From a virus, in IMG/VR virus record IMGVR_UViG_3300031963_000064, positions 1 to 64,000 of that record: 64,000 nucleotides of DNA, one strand, 5' to 3'. A model generated the notes under the pieces. The model had not been told where the DNA came from. It searched no databases and was given only the letters and a program-made list of their open reading frames with translations. Every line of letters begins with the position of its first letter. Positions within the stretch are counted from its first letter, which is position 1. The position numbers were made by a program, and so were the translations under genes. Shown here one piece after another: positions 22,800-32,545 of the stretch.

Positions 22800-23477
22800 T
22801 TAAGAGTAATTTTTAATTACACCAATGGACCCAACGATTCTTGTGTTTTCTTCTTGAAGATCTTTAATTGTAAAATTCTGCCCATATCTCTCAAACTCAT
22901 ATTCTCTTCTTTCAGTTTTAATTTGATTTGAGCTAGTAATTAAACTTGTTAGTTCACTTCTTAAAGATACAATTTGCGATTGCTTTGATGTTATAGATGA
23001 TGCGTGTGAGACGCAAACTGAAGATGTACAAGGTATTCTGTAACAAGAAGACAAGTTACCATATAAACTTCCGATTCCAGACTGTGTAGAATCATTTTGT
23101 GTGTAAACTAACCACGTACCTATACCTACATTTGATGTGACCAAAAATGTGCTAGTACTATCAAAAGGATCTTCACCGTTATAAGTTGGTGAGGACATAT
23201 TTTCACTATAAACTCTTACAACATCAGGAAAAACAGTTGAAACGCCAACAGTTGTTCCACACCCAACAGCATATGCATTTTGTGAAAGAGATACTATTTC
23301 CGTTTGAAGAACAACTATTGATGCTGCAATAGAAACTATCTTTTTATCAATGTTTGTACAAGGGGGTGAAAATGATTCGATGCTTTCTTGCGATTCTCCT
23401 TTACTCTCATTGAGGAAAGAGATTGCATCCGTATTTGCAGATAATTTTTCACTTAATATTTCACTTAGAAATTTCAT
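22800..23477 (-). CDS. Virion structural protein of unknown role (225 aa)
   Basis: Helical N-terminus (MKFLSEILSEKLSANTDAIS), helical segment 45-70 rich in V/I/S, a central beta domain (VRVYSENMSS, NVGIGTWLVYTQND), and a C-terminal coiled coil (QIKTERREYEFERYGQ). Six cysteines. It overlaps the S74 gene by 17 bp within the late tail cluster, so it is probably a baseplate or fibre-associated component. Confidence 0.6.
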   Translation of the reverse strand: MKFLSEILSEKLSANTDAISFLNESKGESQESIESFSPPCTNIDKKIVSIAASIVVLQTEIVSLSQNAYAVGCGTTVGVSTVFPDVVRVYSENMSSPTYNGEDPFDSTSTFLVTSNVGIGTWLVYTQNDSTQSGIGSLYGNLSSCYRIPCTSSVCVSHASSITSKQSQIVSLRSELTSLITSSNQIKTERREYEFERYGQNFTIKDLQEENTRIVGSIGVIKNYS

Positions 23478-24135
23478 TTATTTTCTCCTTCAGTTCTTCA
23501 ATTTGTTTTTGTTGTTCTTTAATTGCTTCAATTAAAAGACCGACAATGTTTCCATATTGGACACCTTTGTATCCATCAGGATTTTCTCCAACAACTTCTG
23601 GTATGATTTGTTCAACTTCTTGTGCAATAACTCCAATTTGTGGTTGTTTAGTTTCTTTAAAGTCAAAAGATACTCCACGAAGAGCAGAAACTTTATCTAG
23701 TGCATTTTCAATTGTATGAACATTTTCTTTGAGTCGTATGTCGGAAGTTGGGAGTTTCTTACCTAATGCAAGTTCTGCTTCTAGATCCTTACCATTAATT
23801 CTAACCTTTCCAAAAAAATTAGTTCTACCAATAACGGTTAATCTTCCAGATATGTAACTTAGTCCAAATAGATAAACTCCAGAAAAATTCAGAATTTTTC
23901 CCCTAGTTCCTATAATATTTGGAGGTGCTTTTAAATTAAATGGATTTTTAAGCATCCATAAATTTCCACAAACAGCTTGCTCACCAAGAATTAAAGAATT
24001 ACTTTGTCCTATTAACTGCCCAGTGACTTTTACATTTTGATTAAAAGTGCTATTATCGTGATAAAATTTTTCTTTACCTTTTTCAGGAAGAGTTGGAAAT
24101 CCAATTAAACTGAATAAAGTATTTACTACTGACAT
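23461..24135 (-). CDS. Short tail/baseplate fibre with S74 intramolecular chaperone
   Basis: 224 aa. The N-terminal half is a short beta-repeat fibre (FNQNVKVTGQLIGQSNSLIL, LTVIGRTNFFGKVRINGK). The C-terminal about 110 residues form an S74 domain: PTSDIRLKENVHTI with the Ser/Lys catalytic elements, PQIGVIAQEVEQIIPEVV, and a coiled-coil end. Second S74 protein in the window. Its place between hub genes suggests a small baseplate-attached trimer. Confidence 0.8.
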   Translation of the reverse strand: MSVVNTLFSLIGFPTLPEKGKEKFYHDNSTFNQNVKVTGQLIGQSNSLILGEQAVCGNLWMLKNPFNLKAPPNIIGTRGKILNFSGVYLFGLSYISGRLTVIGRTNFFGKVRINGKDLEAELALGKKLPTSDIRLKENVHTIENALDKVSALRGVSFDFKETKQPQIGVIAQEVEQIIPEVVGENPDGYKGVQYGNIVGLLIEAIKEQQKQIEELKEKINEISK

Positions 24136-24701
24136 TAACCTACTCCTACAATTGCTTTAATTGCGCCAATTACATTTAATCCACCAACAAACACATCAGT
24201 AATATATTCATTTCCTACAGGTGAGAGTGAGAATGCTCTCTTTCCAAAAGAGTCAAGAATAGCATTACCAGTCAGTGCTACTTGATCTATTTTGTTTGCT
24301 TTCATAATAATGCGACCAGATCCTGATATTGCATTAATATTTCTACCCGCTTTTAAATCTAAATCTTCTACTGCCTCAATCATAATAGTTTTTCCTTTGA
24401 TCTTCACTGTACCATTACTCATTGCAGTGATACAAATATCTCCACCCATTCCAGTGAGACAAATATCAACATTTCCCTCAGATCCTGTATTTCCAGCGAC
24501 GATTTCAATTCCTTTATCATTTAAAATCTTATAAGACCCTGTTTCAGTAAAAGTCTGCAAATGAACATCATTATCATTTGTATAAGCATACATGTGATAA
24601 ACAGATGTTCCATCCATTCCCATTAAGGGATCATTTGTAGTAATTCTAAATTTTGGTCCTACACTAATATAATCTCTTGCTTCGTAATTTCTATGAGTCA
24701 T
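24135..24701 (-). CDS. Beta-helical baseplate spike protein, gp5 C-terminal-like
   Basis: 188 aa. Repeating short beta-strands (GNVDICLTGMGGDICITAMS, VKIKGKTIMIEA, LDLKAGRNINAISGSG) resemble the triple beta-helix of the T4 gp5 C-terminal domain or VgrG spikes. It lies directly downstream of the gp5-type OB-fold hub gene, as if the gp5 spike were encoded separately. The membrane-piercing role is inferred. Confidence 0.65.
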   Translation of the reverse strand: MTHRNYEARDYISVGPKFRITTNDPLMGMDGTSVYHMYAYTNDNDVHLQTFTETGSYKILNDKGIEIVAGNTGSEGNVDICLTGMGGDICITAMSNGTVKIKGKTIMIEAVEDLDLKAGRNINAISGSGRIIMKANKIDQVALTGNAILDSFGKRAFSLSPVGNEYITDVFVGGLNVIGAIKAIVGVG

Positions 24702-24702
24702 T

Positions 24703-26733
24703 TTATGTTGGACAATCTATTGATGTTTGAATACCTACTTTATCTCTAATTGTTTGTTGAGATATTGTACCAAGAATTGGTTTCAAGATAGCACCAAATC
24801 CAGTGTCTGAGTTAACTGTAATTACAGGAATATCAGAAACCTCCAAAATATTTAGAGGTGTTGCCGAAAGTATTCTACCATTATCAACTGTTAAACTATA
24901 AGTATTTCCAAGATTATCGGTTGCAGTATCATTGTTAGAGTATTCTAATCCAGCAGTTTGTACTATAACATCAGTAACACCATAAGCATCTTGATTTTGC
25001 ACTAATGGATATCCTTCACCAGAAGATAGCATATAAATTGCAGTTACTTCTCCAGCATCATTGATTACTGCTCTACCTTTTGCACCATATCCTAATCCAC
25101 AACTATCACTAAATTCAACAAAGGGTGGAAACCGATATCCAGAACCAGGATTTGTAACTACAGATCCAATAATACTTGCAGTCTGTGTTACATTATTGAT
25201 TGCATTTATGAGTGGATTTCTAGCACCAAGAATGGCAATTGCTGTTGCTCCAGATCCTCCTCCACCAAAAATGTTAATTGTAGGAGAACCACAAGTCGCT
25301 GGGAATGTTGGAATACACTCACCCAATCCGTTGACAGCATCCTGTAAGATATCGTTTGAGAATACATCTGCAATTCCTGCAACACCTTCAACTGCAGAAG
25401 TTACATCTCCAACAACACTACCAATAGTGTTTGCAATATCAAAAATACTATTAAATGATTCTAGAGGATCTATACTACTCTTTGGACCAACTCCAACTAC
25501 CCATTCTTTAGTTCCATCACACTTATTATTGCTTTGATTACAGTCAAAGAGACCACCAGATCCACTAAATAAATCTTTTGCACTTTTAATAAAATCAACA
25601 ACACTAAAAACACCACCCAATAAAGCAGAAATACCATCTAAAGCAGAAGATAATCCATCAGCAATCGCATCGGTAATTGTATTAATAAGAGATCCGATGA
25701 ATTGCTCTGCTATACAAGTTACAAATCTTTCAACATTTTCGAGAAGTGATTCAAGTAACTGAATAATCAAATCTTTAAGACCCTCAACAATTGCATTTGC
25801 GACACAAGAAAGTGCTTCTTCTAGAACTTTAATCGGAATTACAAAAACTTCATTAGACTTATATCCTGCAGTATGTGCTGCTGCTGGACTACCAGTTGCA
25901 GCAAGAACTGACCCATAAACACTAATATACAGTGCTTGTAATGCTTTTGGAATAATTCCTGGATTTTTCTCATCACCAACTAGATACTCATAAATTATAT
26001 TAAAAATTTCACCAACTAACCAGTTGACTGCACCTTTAATTACCTCAGCAGTATTTTGAATTGCCTGTTTAAAATCAGAAATTTTTCCTTGGGCATCTTG
26101 TATATCTTTAAGTAAATTATCAACTTCGGATTTTACTGTTTTAATTGTTGTATCTTCACAAGTATCGGCAAATACAACTTTTTTTCCAATACCACTATAA
26201 GCAGATATTTCTTTTAATCTTGCTGCTACTTCTGGAGGAACTGCTCTTGGACTTTTTTGAGATTGCTCTGTTGCTTCATTTGATTCATCAGATTCTATTC
26301 TACCAGTTCCTTTTGGACTTTTTACTCTAGATGTGTGTCCAGTAAAAGGAGTAAAAGGATTTTTATATTCGGCAGTTGACCAATCACTTGTATGACCAAG
26401 TGTTCCCATAATAACTGGGATTTGTGCATTATCACCATCCATGAAAAATCCAATGACCATATCGCCAGGTCTTATTTTTGGATTTACTGCATACTTTGCT
26501 GCACCACTTCCAGTAGTAGTTGGGAACATAACCTGCGCCCATGGAAGATCATCATTTGATAATTCAGAAACGTCTAAAGGATGGTATCCTATAATTCTAA
26601 CTTTGTATCTGTATCCCCATCCACCACCATTTGCTTGCTCTTCCCACGATTCTACCGGTGCAATTTGACCTAACCACCAACGAAAACCGTCTCTACCAAT
26701 AAAATGACTTTGAAGTAATGATTGATCTAACAT
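24703..26733 (-). CDS. gp5: Baseplate central hub protein, gp5 OB-fold type
   Basis: 676 aa. Residues 30-120 match the gp5-type OB fold (YRYKVRIIGYHPLD, LPWAQVMFPTTTGSG, GDMVIGFFMDGDNAQIPVIMG). A long helical, hydrophobic-rich middle (about 190-420) and a beta-rich C-terminal part (GGGGSGATAIAILGA, GSGYRFPPFVEFSD) follow. No T4 gp5-like lysozyme domain is seen; that activity appears to sit in the gene at 28080-30008. Confidence 0.75.
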   Translation of the reverse strand: MLDQSLLQSHFIGRDGFRWWLGQIAPVESWEEQANGGGWGYRYKVRIIGYHPLDVSELSNDDLPWAQVMFPTTTGSGAAKYAVNPKIRPGDMVIGFFMDGDNAQIPVIMGTLGHTSDWSTAEYKNPFTPFTGHTSRVKSPKGTGRIESDESNEATEQSQKSPRAVPPEVAARLKEISAYSGIGKKVVFADTCEDTTIKTVKSEVDNLLKDIQDAQGKISDFKQAIQNTAEVIKGAVNWLVGEIFNIIYEYLVGDEKNPGIIPKALQALYISVYGSVLAATGSPAAAHTAGYKSNEVFVIPIKVLEEALSCVANAIVEGLKDLIIQLLESLLENVERFVTCIAEQFIGSLINTITDAIADGLSSALDGISALLGGVFSVVDFIKSAKDLFSGSGGLFDCNQSNNKCDGTKEWVVGVGPKSSIDPLESFNSIFDIANTIGSVVGDVTSAVEGVAGIADVFSNDILQDAVNGLGECIPTFPATCGSPTINIFGGGGSGATAIAILGARNPLINAINNVTQTASIIGSVVTNPGSGYRFPPFVEFSDSCGLGYGAKGRAVINDAGEVTAIYMLSSGEGYPLVQNQDAYGVTDVIVQTAGLEYSNNDTATDNLGNTYSLTVDNGRILSATPLNILEVSDIPVITVNSDTGFGAILKPILGTISQQTIRDKVGIQTSIDCPT

Positions 26734-28080
26734 TTACGTTTTTCTTGCCTCTACATTGACTCCAAATGTATCACGAATGAGTTTCATAGATGTATATGAA
26801 TTCTCAACATCAAAATGATGACATAGTTCTTTAATCATATATAGACCACTTGTTTCAGGGTCAAATTCTTTTGCATTTGATTGAGTGATTTTTGGAAAGT
26901 TGCATTCAATGATATCACCAGCTTTTAGATTTGTATTTGACGGTACAACAATATTAACAACCTGAGTAAACAATGTGTTATATCTCATGAGTGATTGTGA
27001 TTGATAATCTATTGGATCTGCATTTAGATTTTTAGATACATCTTTTTCCATTGTTCCAACATCTAAAATTCCAGTGATAATTCTAGTTGGAATATCTCCA
27101 AGAGTTTGACTTGAATTATTATCTAATCTTGGAAGATTAAATGATTTTCTTCCAAGATTACTTGTTTTTCGATCATAATTACTTTGTTTGAATACTTCTT
27201 TACCTGGAGATGTGATTGTTCCATTTAATGGATTAAAGAAAATTCTATAATTTGCATAAGTTCCTAAACGAAGTTTTTCAAGTAAATTTTGATTTTTATC
27301 AACATAGTAATTCAAAATTTTAAAATCATTATTTACTTTTTTATCATTCTCATCATAAGATGTTTGAGATTCTGTATAAGTATAAGTTGCTTTTGGACTT
27401 TGTTTCATTAGTTCATCAAGAGATCTAAATTGAAACCCATCTTGAGTTTGATAGAAGACAAAACCAGCAGTAGCACTTCCAGAACTTTCAGGAACTGCTT
27501 TTGATGCTAACCAAACTAAAACTGTAAATGGTTTTCTTAGATTGCCAATGAAACCATATTTGTTAGATGAAGGATTTATTGTTCCTAATTTATTTGTTTT
27601 TAATGTATCCCTTAAAATTGCCGATACAGAATCACTAATTCTTAAAGAAGTTGGAAATTTTTTAGAAACTCTTACTGTTTCATTCGTGATTGCTTCTCTT
27701 GATACTAAATGCAAAGTAAATGTTTCTCTGTTTGTTTCAGATATTACATCAGTGATGCTTGAAACATAAAAATAGTCATCTGCTTTCTTAGAAAAATTTA
27801 ATCCTGGATTTGTTGCTGAGTTGCCAGCGATATTTAAAGAAACCCTTTCTCCCCCACGAAGAGGAAGACCATTATAAATTGACTGCTTATCCCCACTTTT
27901 ACCATCTGCTGGTGTGATAACATTTCCATTATCAATGACTTTAAGTTTTGCAGTGATTGTTGGTGAAAAAATATCTTCATAATACTCAAATAAAATAGCA
28001 CCAGTTATTAGATCAATCGTTCTTGATCCGTCATTTGATTCTAAAATAAGTTCATTGTATAAGGACTTTTTAATTGACAT
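26734..28080 (-). CDS. Baseplate hub protein, probable gp27 counterpart
   Basis: 448 aa. Domain layout is that of tail-hub proteins: an N-terminal beta-barrel (ITGAILFEYYEDIFSPTITA, VSLNIAG), a middle helical part (NRETFTLHLVSREAI), and a C-terminal beta domain (NIVVPSNTNLKAGDIIECNF). It overlaps the cell-wall hydrolase gene by one base and precedes gp5, the T4 hub order. Assignment is by position and pattern. Confidence 0.6.
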   Translation of the reverse strand: MSIKKSLYNELILESNDGSRTIDLITGAILFEYYEDIFSPTITAKLKVIDNGNVITPADGKSGDKQSIYNGLPLRGGERVSLNIAGNSATNPGLNFSKKADDYFYVSSITDVISETNRETFTLHLVSREAITNETVRVSKKFPTSLRISDSVSAILRDTLKTNKLGTINPSSNKYGFIGNLRKPFTVLVWLASKAVPESSGSATAGFVFYQTQDGFQFRSLDELMKQSPKATYTYTESQTSYDENDKKVNNDFKILNYYVDKNQNLLEKLRLGTYANYRIFFNPLNGTITSPGKEVFKQSNYDRKTSNLGRKSFNLPRLDNNSSQTLGDIPTRIITGILDVGTMEKDVSKNLNADPIDYQSQSLMRYNTLFTQVVNIVVPSNTNLKAGDIIECNFPKITQSNAKEFDPETSGLYMIKELCHHFDVENSYTSMKLIRDTFGVNVEARKT

Positions 28081-30008
28081 TATAGATACGCCAGATCGAG
28101 CAAGAGTTTGTTCTTAATAAAATTATTTAACAGTTTAAATTCGGTGATTGTTGGAGTAACTGTAGGTTGTTGAGATGGGTATGATACTTGTGGTGCTTGT
28201 GCCTGTGGTTGTGTATCATCAATGAATATTATTTGTGATCCTTTTCTTTCGGGAGTCATTGCCGCTGGTTGTCCCATTCGTGAAGATGGGAAAGAAATTT
28301 GTGCGGGTGGAGTACTAGGTTGTGATGTTATTGCTCCAGGTTTAGCATATTTTAAAGGGTGTCTTTTTAACCAGGATCCTGGATCTTCAAAAGAAGTAAA
28401 CTGCCCATTACTTTGTGGAGGATTATTTGAGATTTCCCAGTGTAAATGTGGTCCAGTTGATTCACCTGTGCTTCCAACATAACCCATCAAAGTTCCCTGA
28501 TTAATAACTTGTCCAACACTTACAGAAGGACGATTTCTCATATGACCAAAGAAATGATATGCACCATACATATCATCTTGCCAAACAACCCAGTTTCCGT
28601 AACCAGCAGAAGATGCAGTTCCATCTATACCAATATGAGTTACTTTTCCAGGAAAATATGCATATAAAGGAGTTCCACTAGCAGCAGCAATATCATATCC
28701 TTTATGTTGTTTTCCCCATCTCATTCCTTTTCCTGAGGTTATTGTTGCTCCAGAACCAGGTTTAAATGGACTATATGGAACACTTAAAGGTTTATTACCC
28801 ATTGATGCACCACTTGTTCCAGTTACAGGTGTAAAACTTGTTGCTAAAGGAGTTTGTGGAGTAACCGATGGTTTTTGTGGTTGTCCTGATGAAGGTTTAA
28901 AGTTTTTAATAAATTGATTGTGTTTTCTTCTCCGTTCAGCATAAACTCCTTTAGATGGATTCTCCCATTGTATCATCCAGTCATCTGCCGCCTCTTCTGG
29001 AGTATTAAACTGTTTTCTTAAATATAATGGAGTATTTGGATCATTCTTTATTGCAAAATCAACTTGTCCTTTCCAATTAGTTTTATAATCAGGAACTGCT
29101 TTTAAAAATGCGTTTTTTCTTGACGGAAAAGAATATTGAAATAATCCAACACCAGATTTTGTCCCACCTTTTTCAGTAACTCCAATTTGAAATCCACTTT
29201 CTCCTTGTATATTTGCCAAAATACCAAGTGCATGAATATGGGGCACTCCCAACTGTCTTAAATATGAATAAACTGCCTGAGGACTTACTGTTCCACTACT
29301 AGCAGTATCTTCTTCAGGAAACATAGTATCAGGTCTTTCTTCATCAAGAGCAGGTGCTTGTTCTCCGGTTTCTACAGATTCATTAAGTGGTGTGGTAAAA
29401 AGTCTGAATGTTTCTGTAATTTCATCACCTAAACCTTGAACTGCAAGATTAAGTTCATCAAAAGATTGTGCAACACTTCCCTCACTAAACGAATTAAAAT
29501 CAAGTGTAATAATTGCATTGAATGAATTCTCTAAAACAGATCCAAATGATTTGATAATATTTTGCATATTACCGACCATATTATACATCGTTCTACCAAA
29601 TATCTGAATTCTAGTTACAAACTCTTGACCCATAAAAATCCAAGTCGGTAGATTTTCTACAATCCATCCAGCAGTTATAAATCCTAAAAATCCAACCAAT
29701 CTCCCTAAAGGTCCCTTATCACTTCTCCCTGCAAAGGCAAGTCCTCTTGAAGGAGATGTTGATACTCTAGAAGATTCTAACTGATCCTCAATTTCTTGTC
29801 TTTTTGCTGCTTCTCTTCTTCTAGATTCAATAAGTTGAGTATTTGCAAATAATTCTCTTTTAACTCTAGTATTTGTCGCAATAATTTTAGAGATATTACT
29901 AACAGAATCATTAACAGAAGAAACACTTCTCTTTGTTTCAAACAAAGATTTAGAAATATTGGTAATATTAATTGATGATGTTCTAAGTGAATCTGATATT
30001 GATGCCAT
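28080..30008 (-). CDS. Tail protein with lysozyme-like and M23 peptidase domains
   Basis: 642 aa. Residues 1-90 are a coiled coil, and 100-125 contain a hydrophobic GFITAGWIVENLPTW segment. Residues 244-365 look like the phage tail lysozyme family (YSYLRQLGVPHIHALGILANIQGESGF with E270; GVGLFQYS). Residues 425-535 form an M23/LytM endopeptidase: H435 and D439 in HKGYDI, HFFGH at 485-489, HLHW at 521-524, all zinc-ligand positions present. Two peptidoglycan-cutting domains in one tail protein would open the cell wall at infection. Confidence 0.85.
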   Translation of the reverse strand: MASISDSLRTSSINITNISKSLFETKRSVSSVNDSVSNISKIIATNTRVKRELFANTQLIESRRREAAKRQEIEDQLESSRVSTSPSRGLAFAGRSDKGPLGRLVGFLGFITAGWIVENLPTWIFMGQEFVTRIQIFGRTMYNMVGNMQNIIKSFGSVLENSFNAIITLDFNSFSEGSVAQSFDELNLAVQGLGDEITETFRLFTTPLNESVETGEQAPALDEERPDTMFPEEDTASSGTVSPQAVYSYLRQLGVPHIHALGILANIQGESGFQIGVTEKGGTKSGVGLFQYSFPSRKNAFLKAVPDYKTNWKGQVDFAIKNDPNTPLYLRKQFNTPEEAADDWMIQWENPSKGVYAERRRKHNQFIKNFKPSSGQPQKPSVTPQTPLATSFTPVTGTSGASMGNKPLSVPYSPFKPGSGATITSGKGMRWGKQHKGYDIAAASGTPLYAYFPGKVTHIGIDGTASSAGYGNWVVWQDDMYGAYHFFGHMRNRPSVSVGQVINQGTLMGYVGSTGESTGPHLHWEISNNPPQSNGQFTSFEDPGSWLKRHPLKYAKPGAITSQPSTPPAQISFPSSRMGQPAAMTPERKGSQIIFIDDTQPQAQAPQVSYPSQQPTVTPTITEFKLLNNFIKNKLLLDLAYL

Positions 30009-30009
30009 C

Positions 30010-31626
30010 TTATGTTACCACATTATAATTTAACTGAGAATATAAAACATAAAAATTATCAGGATTTGCAGAGTTAATCAAAGGAACATCAGATAATGCT
30101 CCACTTGTCAATGGAACATTTGCTTGTTGATTAGCATTATTTGATGATTTAATCATTGTTATTGATGGTTGTGGTTCTGGCAACTGACCAACCTGTGTTG
30201 GTGGTTTTGCAGGTGGTGTAACTTCTGCTGGAGATGCTACAACAGCATCTGGCAATCTCATTTCGGACCAATTGTATCCTTTAGATGCTGCCCAAGATTT
30301 TGCTTGTTGCTTTTCTTCTGGAGTCATTTTACTCCATGCATCTTCAATTCTCCCTCTTGCAAAGGGATTATTTCTATATTGCCATGCCTGTTCAAATTTT
30401 GAAACCATTTCTGGACTTGGAGCAGATGGCATCATGGTAGTTTGTGGTTGCACTGCAGCAGGAGCAGGTGCTGGTGCGGCCGCAGGTGCAGGTTCTGCTG
30501 CTGGTTTTGGAGATTCTTTTGGTTTTTCTTCTGCTGCTGGTTTTAGAGATTCTTTAGGTTTTTCTTCTGTTAAAATTCTAGTATTTGTTTCAGTTTTTCC
30601 AAAAAACTTATCATAAATTTCTTTTCCAAACTTTTGACCTGGACCATATGCAAGAGCACCAGAAATAAGTCCTGTTCCTGGAATAGGTATTAAAGATCCT
30701 AAACCAAAAGCGGCAGCAGAAGTAATCATACCGCTCGTGGCACCTGCAACTGCTCTGGCAGGATTTTCTCCTCCAGCAATGTCAAGTCCTGTCATCAATG
30801 CACCAATTGCAATATTACTTCTTACATTAAGACCACTACCAGGTTTTGGTCCAGCAGGTTTTGGTCCAGCAGGCTTTGGACCGCCAATACGAGGGAGTAA
30901 TGCTGCTGCAATTGCTAAAGGTTTTGCAATTAATAATCTTGTTAATCCAAAAGCAATTCTACCAATTGTATTTTTAACAATCGAAAATCCTGCACGAATT
31001 GCTAGTAAACCACCACCAATGATTGCAAGATTTTTAATAATATTAAATTTAATATTATTAAAGAGACTTGTATTCTTATCTTCAGATGCTTGTATTGCTT
31101 GGACAACTTGATTTGTTAACCAACCACCAAATAAAATTCCAAGTGCAGCACCAATTCTACCAAAGACATCATCTACCTTTGGAGTTAATTTCTGAACTGG
31201 AGTAACAAGAGCATTTTGTATCTTTTGCTCTAATTCATTCTCTTTACCAATTCTAACTTGTTGTTCTGCTAATCTTCTTTCTTTCTCTTGTTCTGCTCTT
31301 GTTCTAGATATTTCTTCAGCATTATCTTGTTGGAGAAGTGTTGCAATGCTTGCAAGACCTGTTCCTAACTTACCAATATCAGATCTTAATGCTTGAATAT
31401 TAGAATTAAATCCTAAGAGTGCTTGCTCTTGAGACTGAATCACTCTAACATTCTGGTTATCAATTTCTCTTTTTCTATTTTCAGATTCTATTAATTGATT
31501 TCTGAAAACAGATTGATCAATTATTGATTTCTTTAAAAGTGCATTTCTAACTTCTTGAGACAGAGGAGATCCCGTGCCTGGATCTATTCCAGATCTACCA
31601 ACTTTTTCGGGATCTAACTCAGCCAT
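30010..31626 (-). CDS. Tail protein, possible tape-measure-like component (538 aa)
   Basis: Coiled-coil N-terminus (residues 20-150; ENRKREIDNQNVRVIQSQEQ), then hydrophobic segments (IGAALGILFGGWLTNQVVQ, LAIIGGGLLAIRAGFSIV), then Pro/Ala-rich low complexity (about 345-395). The pattern of coil plus membrane-like helices resembles tape-measure proteins, and the next gene shares a similar coil-plus-GGW segment. T4 gp29 similarity cannot be claimed from reading. Confidence 0.55.
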   Translation of the reverse strand: MAELDPEKVGRSGIDPGTGSPLSQEVRNALLKKSIIDQSVFRNQLIESENRKREIDNQNVRVIQSQEQALLGFNSNIQALRSDIGKLGTGLASIATLLQQDNAEEISRTRAEQEKERRLAEQQVRIGKENELEQKIQNALVTPVQKLTPKVDDVFGRIGAALGILFGGWLTNQVVQAIQASEDKNTSLFNNIKFNIIKNLAIIGGGLLAIRAGFSIVKNTIGRIAFGLTRLLIAKPLAIAAALLPRIGGPKPAGPKPAGPKPGSGLNVRSNIAIGALMTGLDIAGGENPARAVAGATSGMITSAAAFGLGSLIPIPGTGLISGALAYGPGQKFGKEIYDKFFGKTETNTRILTEEKPKESLKPAAEEKPKESPKPAAEPAPAAAPAPAPAAVQPQTTMMPSAPSPEMVSKFEQAWQYRNNPFARGRIEDAWSKMTPEEKQQAKSWAASKGYNWSEMRLPDAVVASPAEVTPPAKPPTQVGQLPEPQPSITMIKSSNNANQQANVPLTSGALSDVPLINSANPDNFYVLYSQLNYNVVT

Positions 31627-31792
31627 TTGTGTTGTTCTTTAAGTTTTCTTCTTCAATATATTGTTTGAGAAGAGCAATATAAACTTCCCTTTCCCAAGGT
31701 ATAAGATTTTCTATTTCTGTCAATGAATATTTATGGTGTTGAACAAGAGAAAAGTTAGTTTTATAATATGACTCAAGATTTTCATGAGCCAT
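31619..31792 (-). CDS. Small tail-assembly ORF after gp26 (possible frameshift domain)
   Basis: 57 aa, starting MAHENLESYYKTNFSLVQHH and ending LKNNTNG. It overlaps the start of the next gene by 8 bp. The Y-x-H-x-S-x-EIE-PWER-Y pattern recalls the short second part of tail-assembly chaperones. It begins 3 nt past the gp26 stop and is in the -1 frame relative to gp26, which ends with a slippery T_TTT_TTC (31807-31801). It may be made separately or as a gp26 fusion. Positionally it matches T4 gene 51, but it is far shorter. Confidence 0.6.
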   Translation of the reverse strand: MAHENLESYYKTNFSLVQHHKYSLTEIENLIPWEREVYIALLKQYIEEENLKNNTNG

Positions 31793-31794
31793 TC

Positions 31795-32514
31795 CTAAGC
31801 GAAAAAACTTGATAACCCTTCCAGTAATACTTCACTCTCAACTCCAGTATTTGGATTCTTGACTTTAAGTGTATGAGAAAGTTTAGGCATCGTTGCAAAA
31901 AACTTTTCAACTTCTTTGAATTGCTTTGAACTTAACTGATCAATAAATTCAGAAAGTTCTTTTGCTGTGCAATCAGATGCTGACCAAGATTCTTCTTCAT
32001 TATAAACTTGTTCCACACAAGACATAATCAAATCAAAAGTATCATCAACACTCATGTTAAAGTCATTTCCAAAGTTTGTTTTGATAAACTCTTTCATTGA
32101 TGGATACTTCATTCTAAGAGTTAGATTAGAATCTAATTTAATATCTCTAGAATGTTCTTCATTTACACTAATTTTAATATCATCAAGATTAATGCTGATT
32201 GGAACTTGTGTTTGACCATCATCAGGACAAGTAATTAAAACATCAACATTTTCACCAACAGACTTTCCACGAATATTAAGAAACAAATATTCAATATCAA
32301 AGGTTGCAAGTTGATCAACCTTAATTCCTTTTGTTAAAATACAATTGCTAATGACATTTTTAACAGCATCAGCAATTTGTTTTGAGTCTTCACTCTCCAT
32401 TGCAATAATCAAGATCTTTTCTTCTTTTACAAGAAAAGGGCGATATTTGATTTCTTTTTTAAGAGATGGAATTTCTAAACTATAAGACGGAGTTACAACA
32501 GTGGGTAATGGCAT
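31795..32514 (-). CDS. gp26: Baseplate protein gp26 (T4_baseplate family)
   Basis: 239 aa from the ATG at 32514 (MPLPTVVTPSYSLEIPSLKK), chosen over a GTG at 32520 because family members start MPLP and AGGTG lies just upstream. KYRPFLVKEEKILIIAMES is the family hallmark. In T4, gp26 takes part in baseplate hub assembly. The 3' end carries the slippery heptamer described separately. Late promoter at 32539-32545. Confidence 0.85.
   Translation of the reverse strand: MPLPTVVTPSYSLEIPSLKKEIKYRPFLVKEEKILIIAMESEDSKQIADAVKNVISNCILTKGIKVDQLATFDIEYLFLNIRGKSVGENVDVLITCPDDGQTQVPISINLDDIKISVNEEHSRDIKLDSNLTLRMKYPSMKEFIKTNFGNDFNMSVDDTFDLIMSCVEQVYNEEESWSASDCTAKELSEFIDQLSSKQFKEVEKFFATMPKLSHTLKVKNPNTGVESEVLLEGLSSFFA
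31801..31807 (-). other. Candidate -1 programmed frameshift site
   Basis: The heptamer T_TTT_TTC sits in frame two codons before the gp26 stop codon. A -1 slip yields FF-R-L-G and then runs straight into the MAHENLE frame with no stop, giving a fusion of about 300 residues. Confidence 0.5.
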
Positions 32515-32538
32515 ATTCACCTACAAATCAGATAAAAT

Positions 32539-32545
32539 TATTTAT
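32539..32545 (-). promoter_or_regulatory. Late promoter motif
   Basis: Minus strand GATAAATA, about 25 nt upstream of the gp26 ATG and overlapping the stop of the gp54-like gene. Confidence 0.6.
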
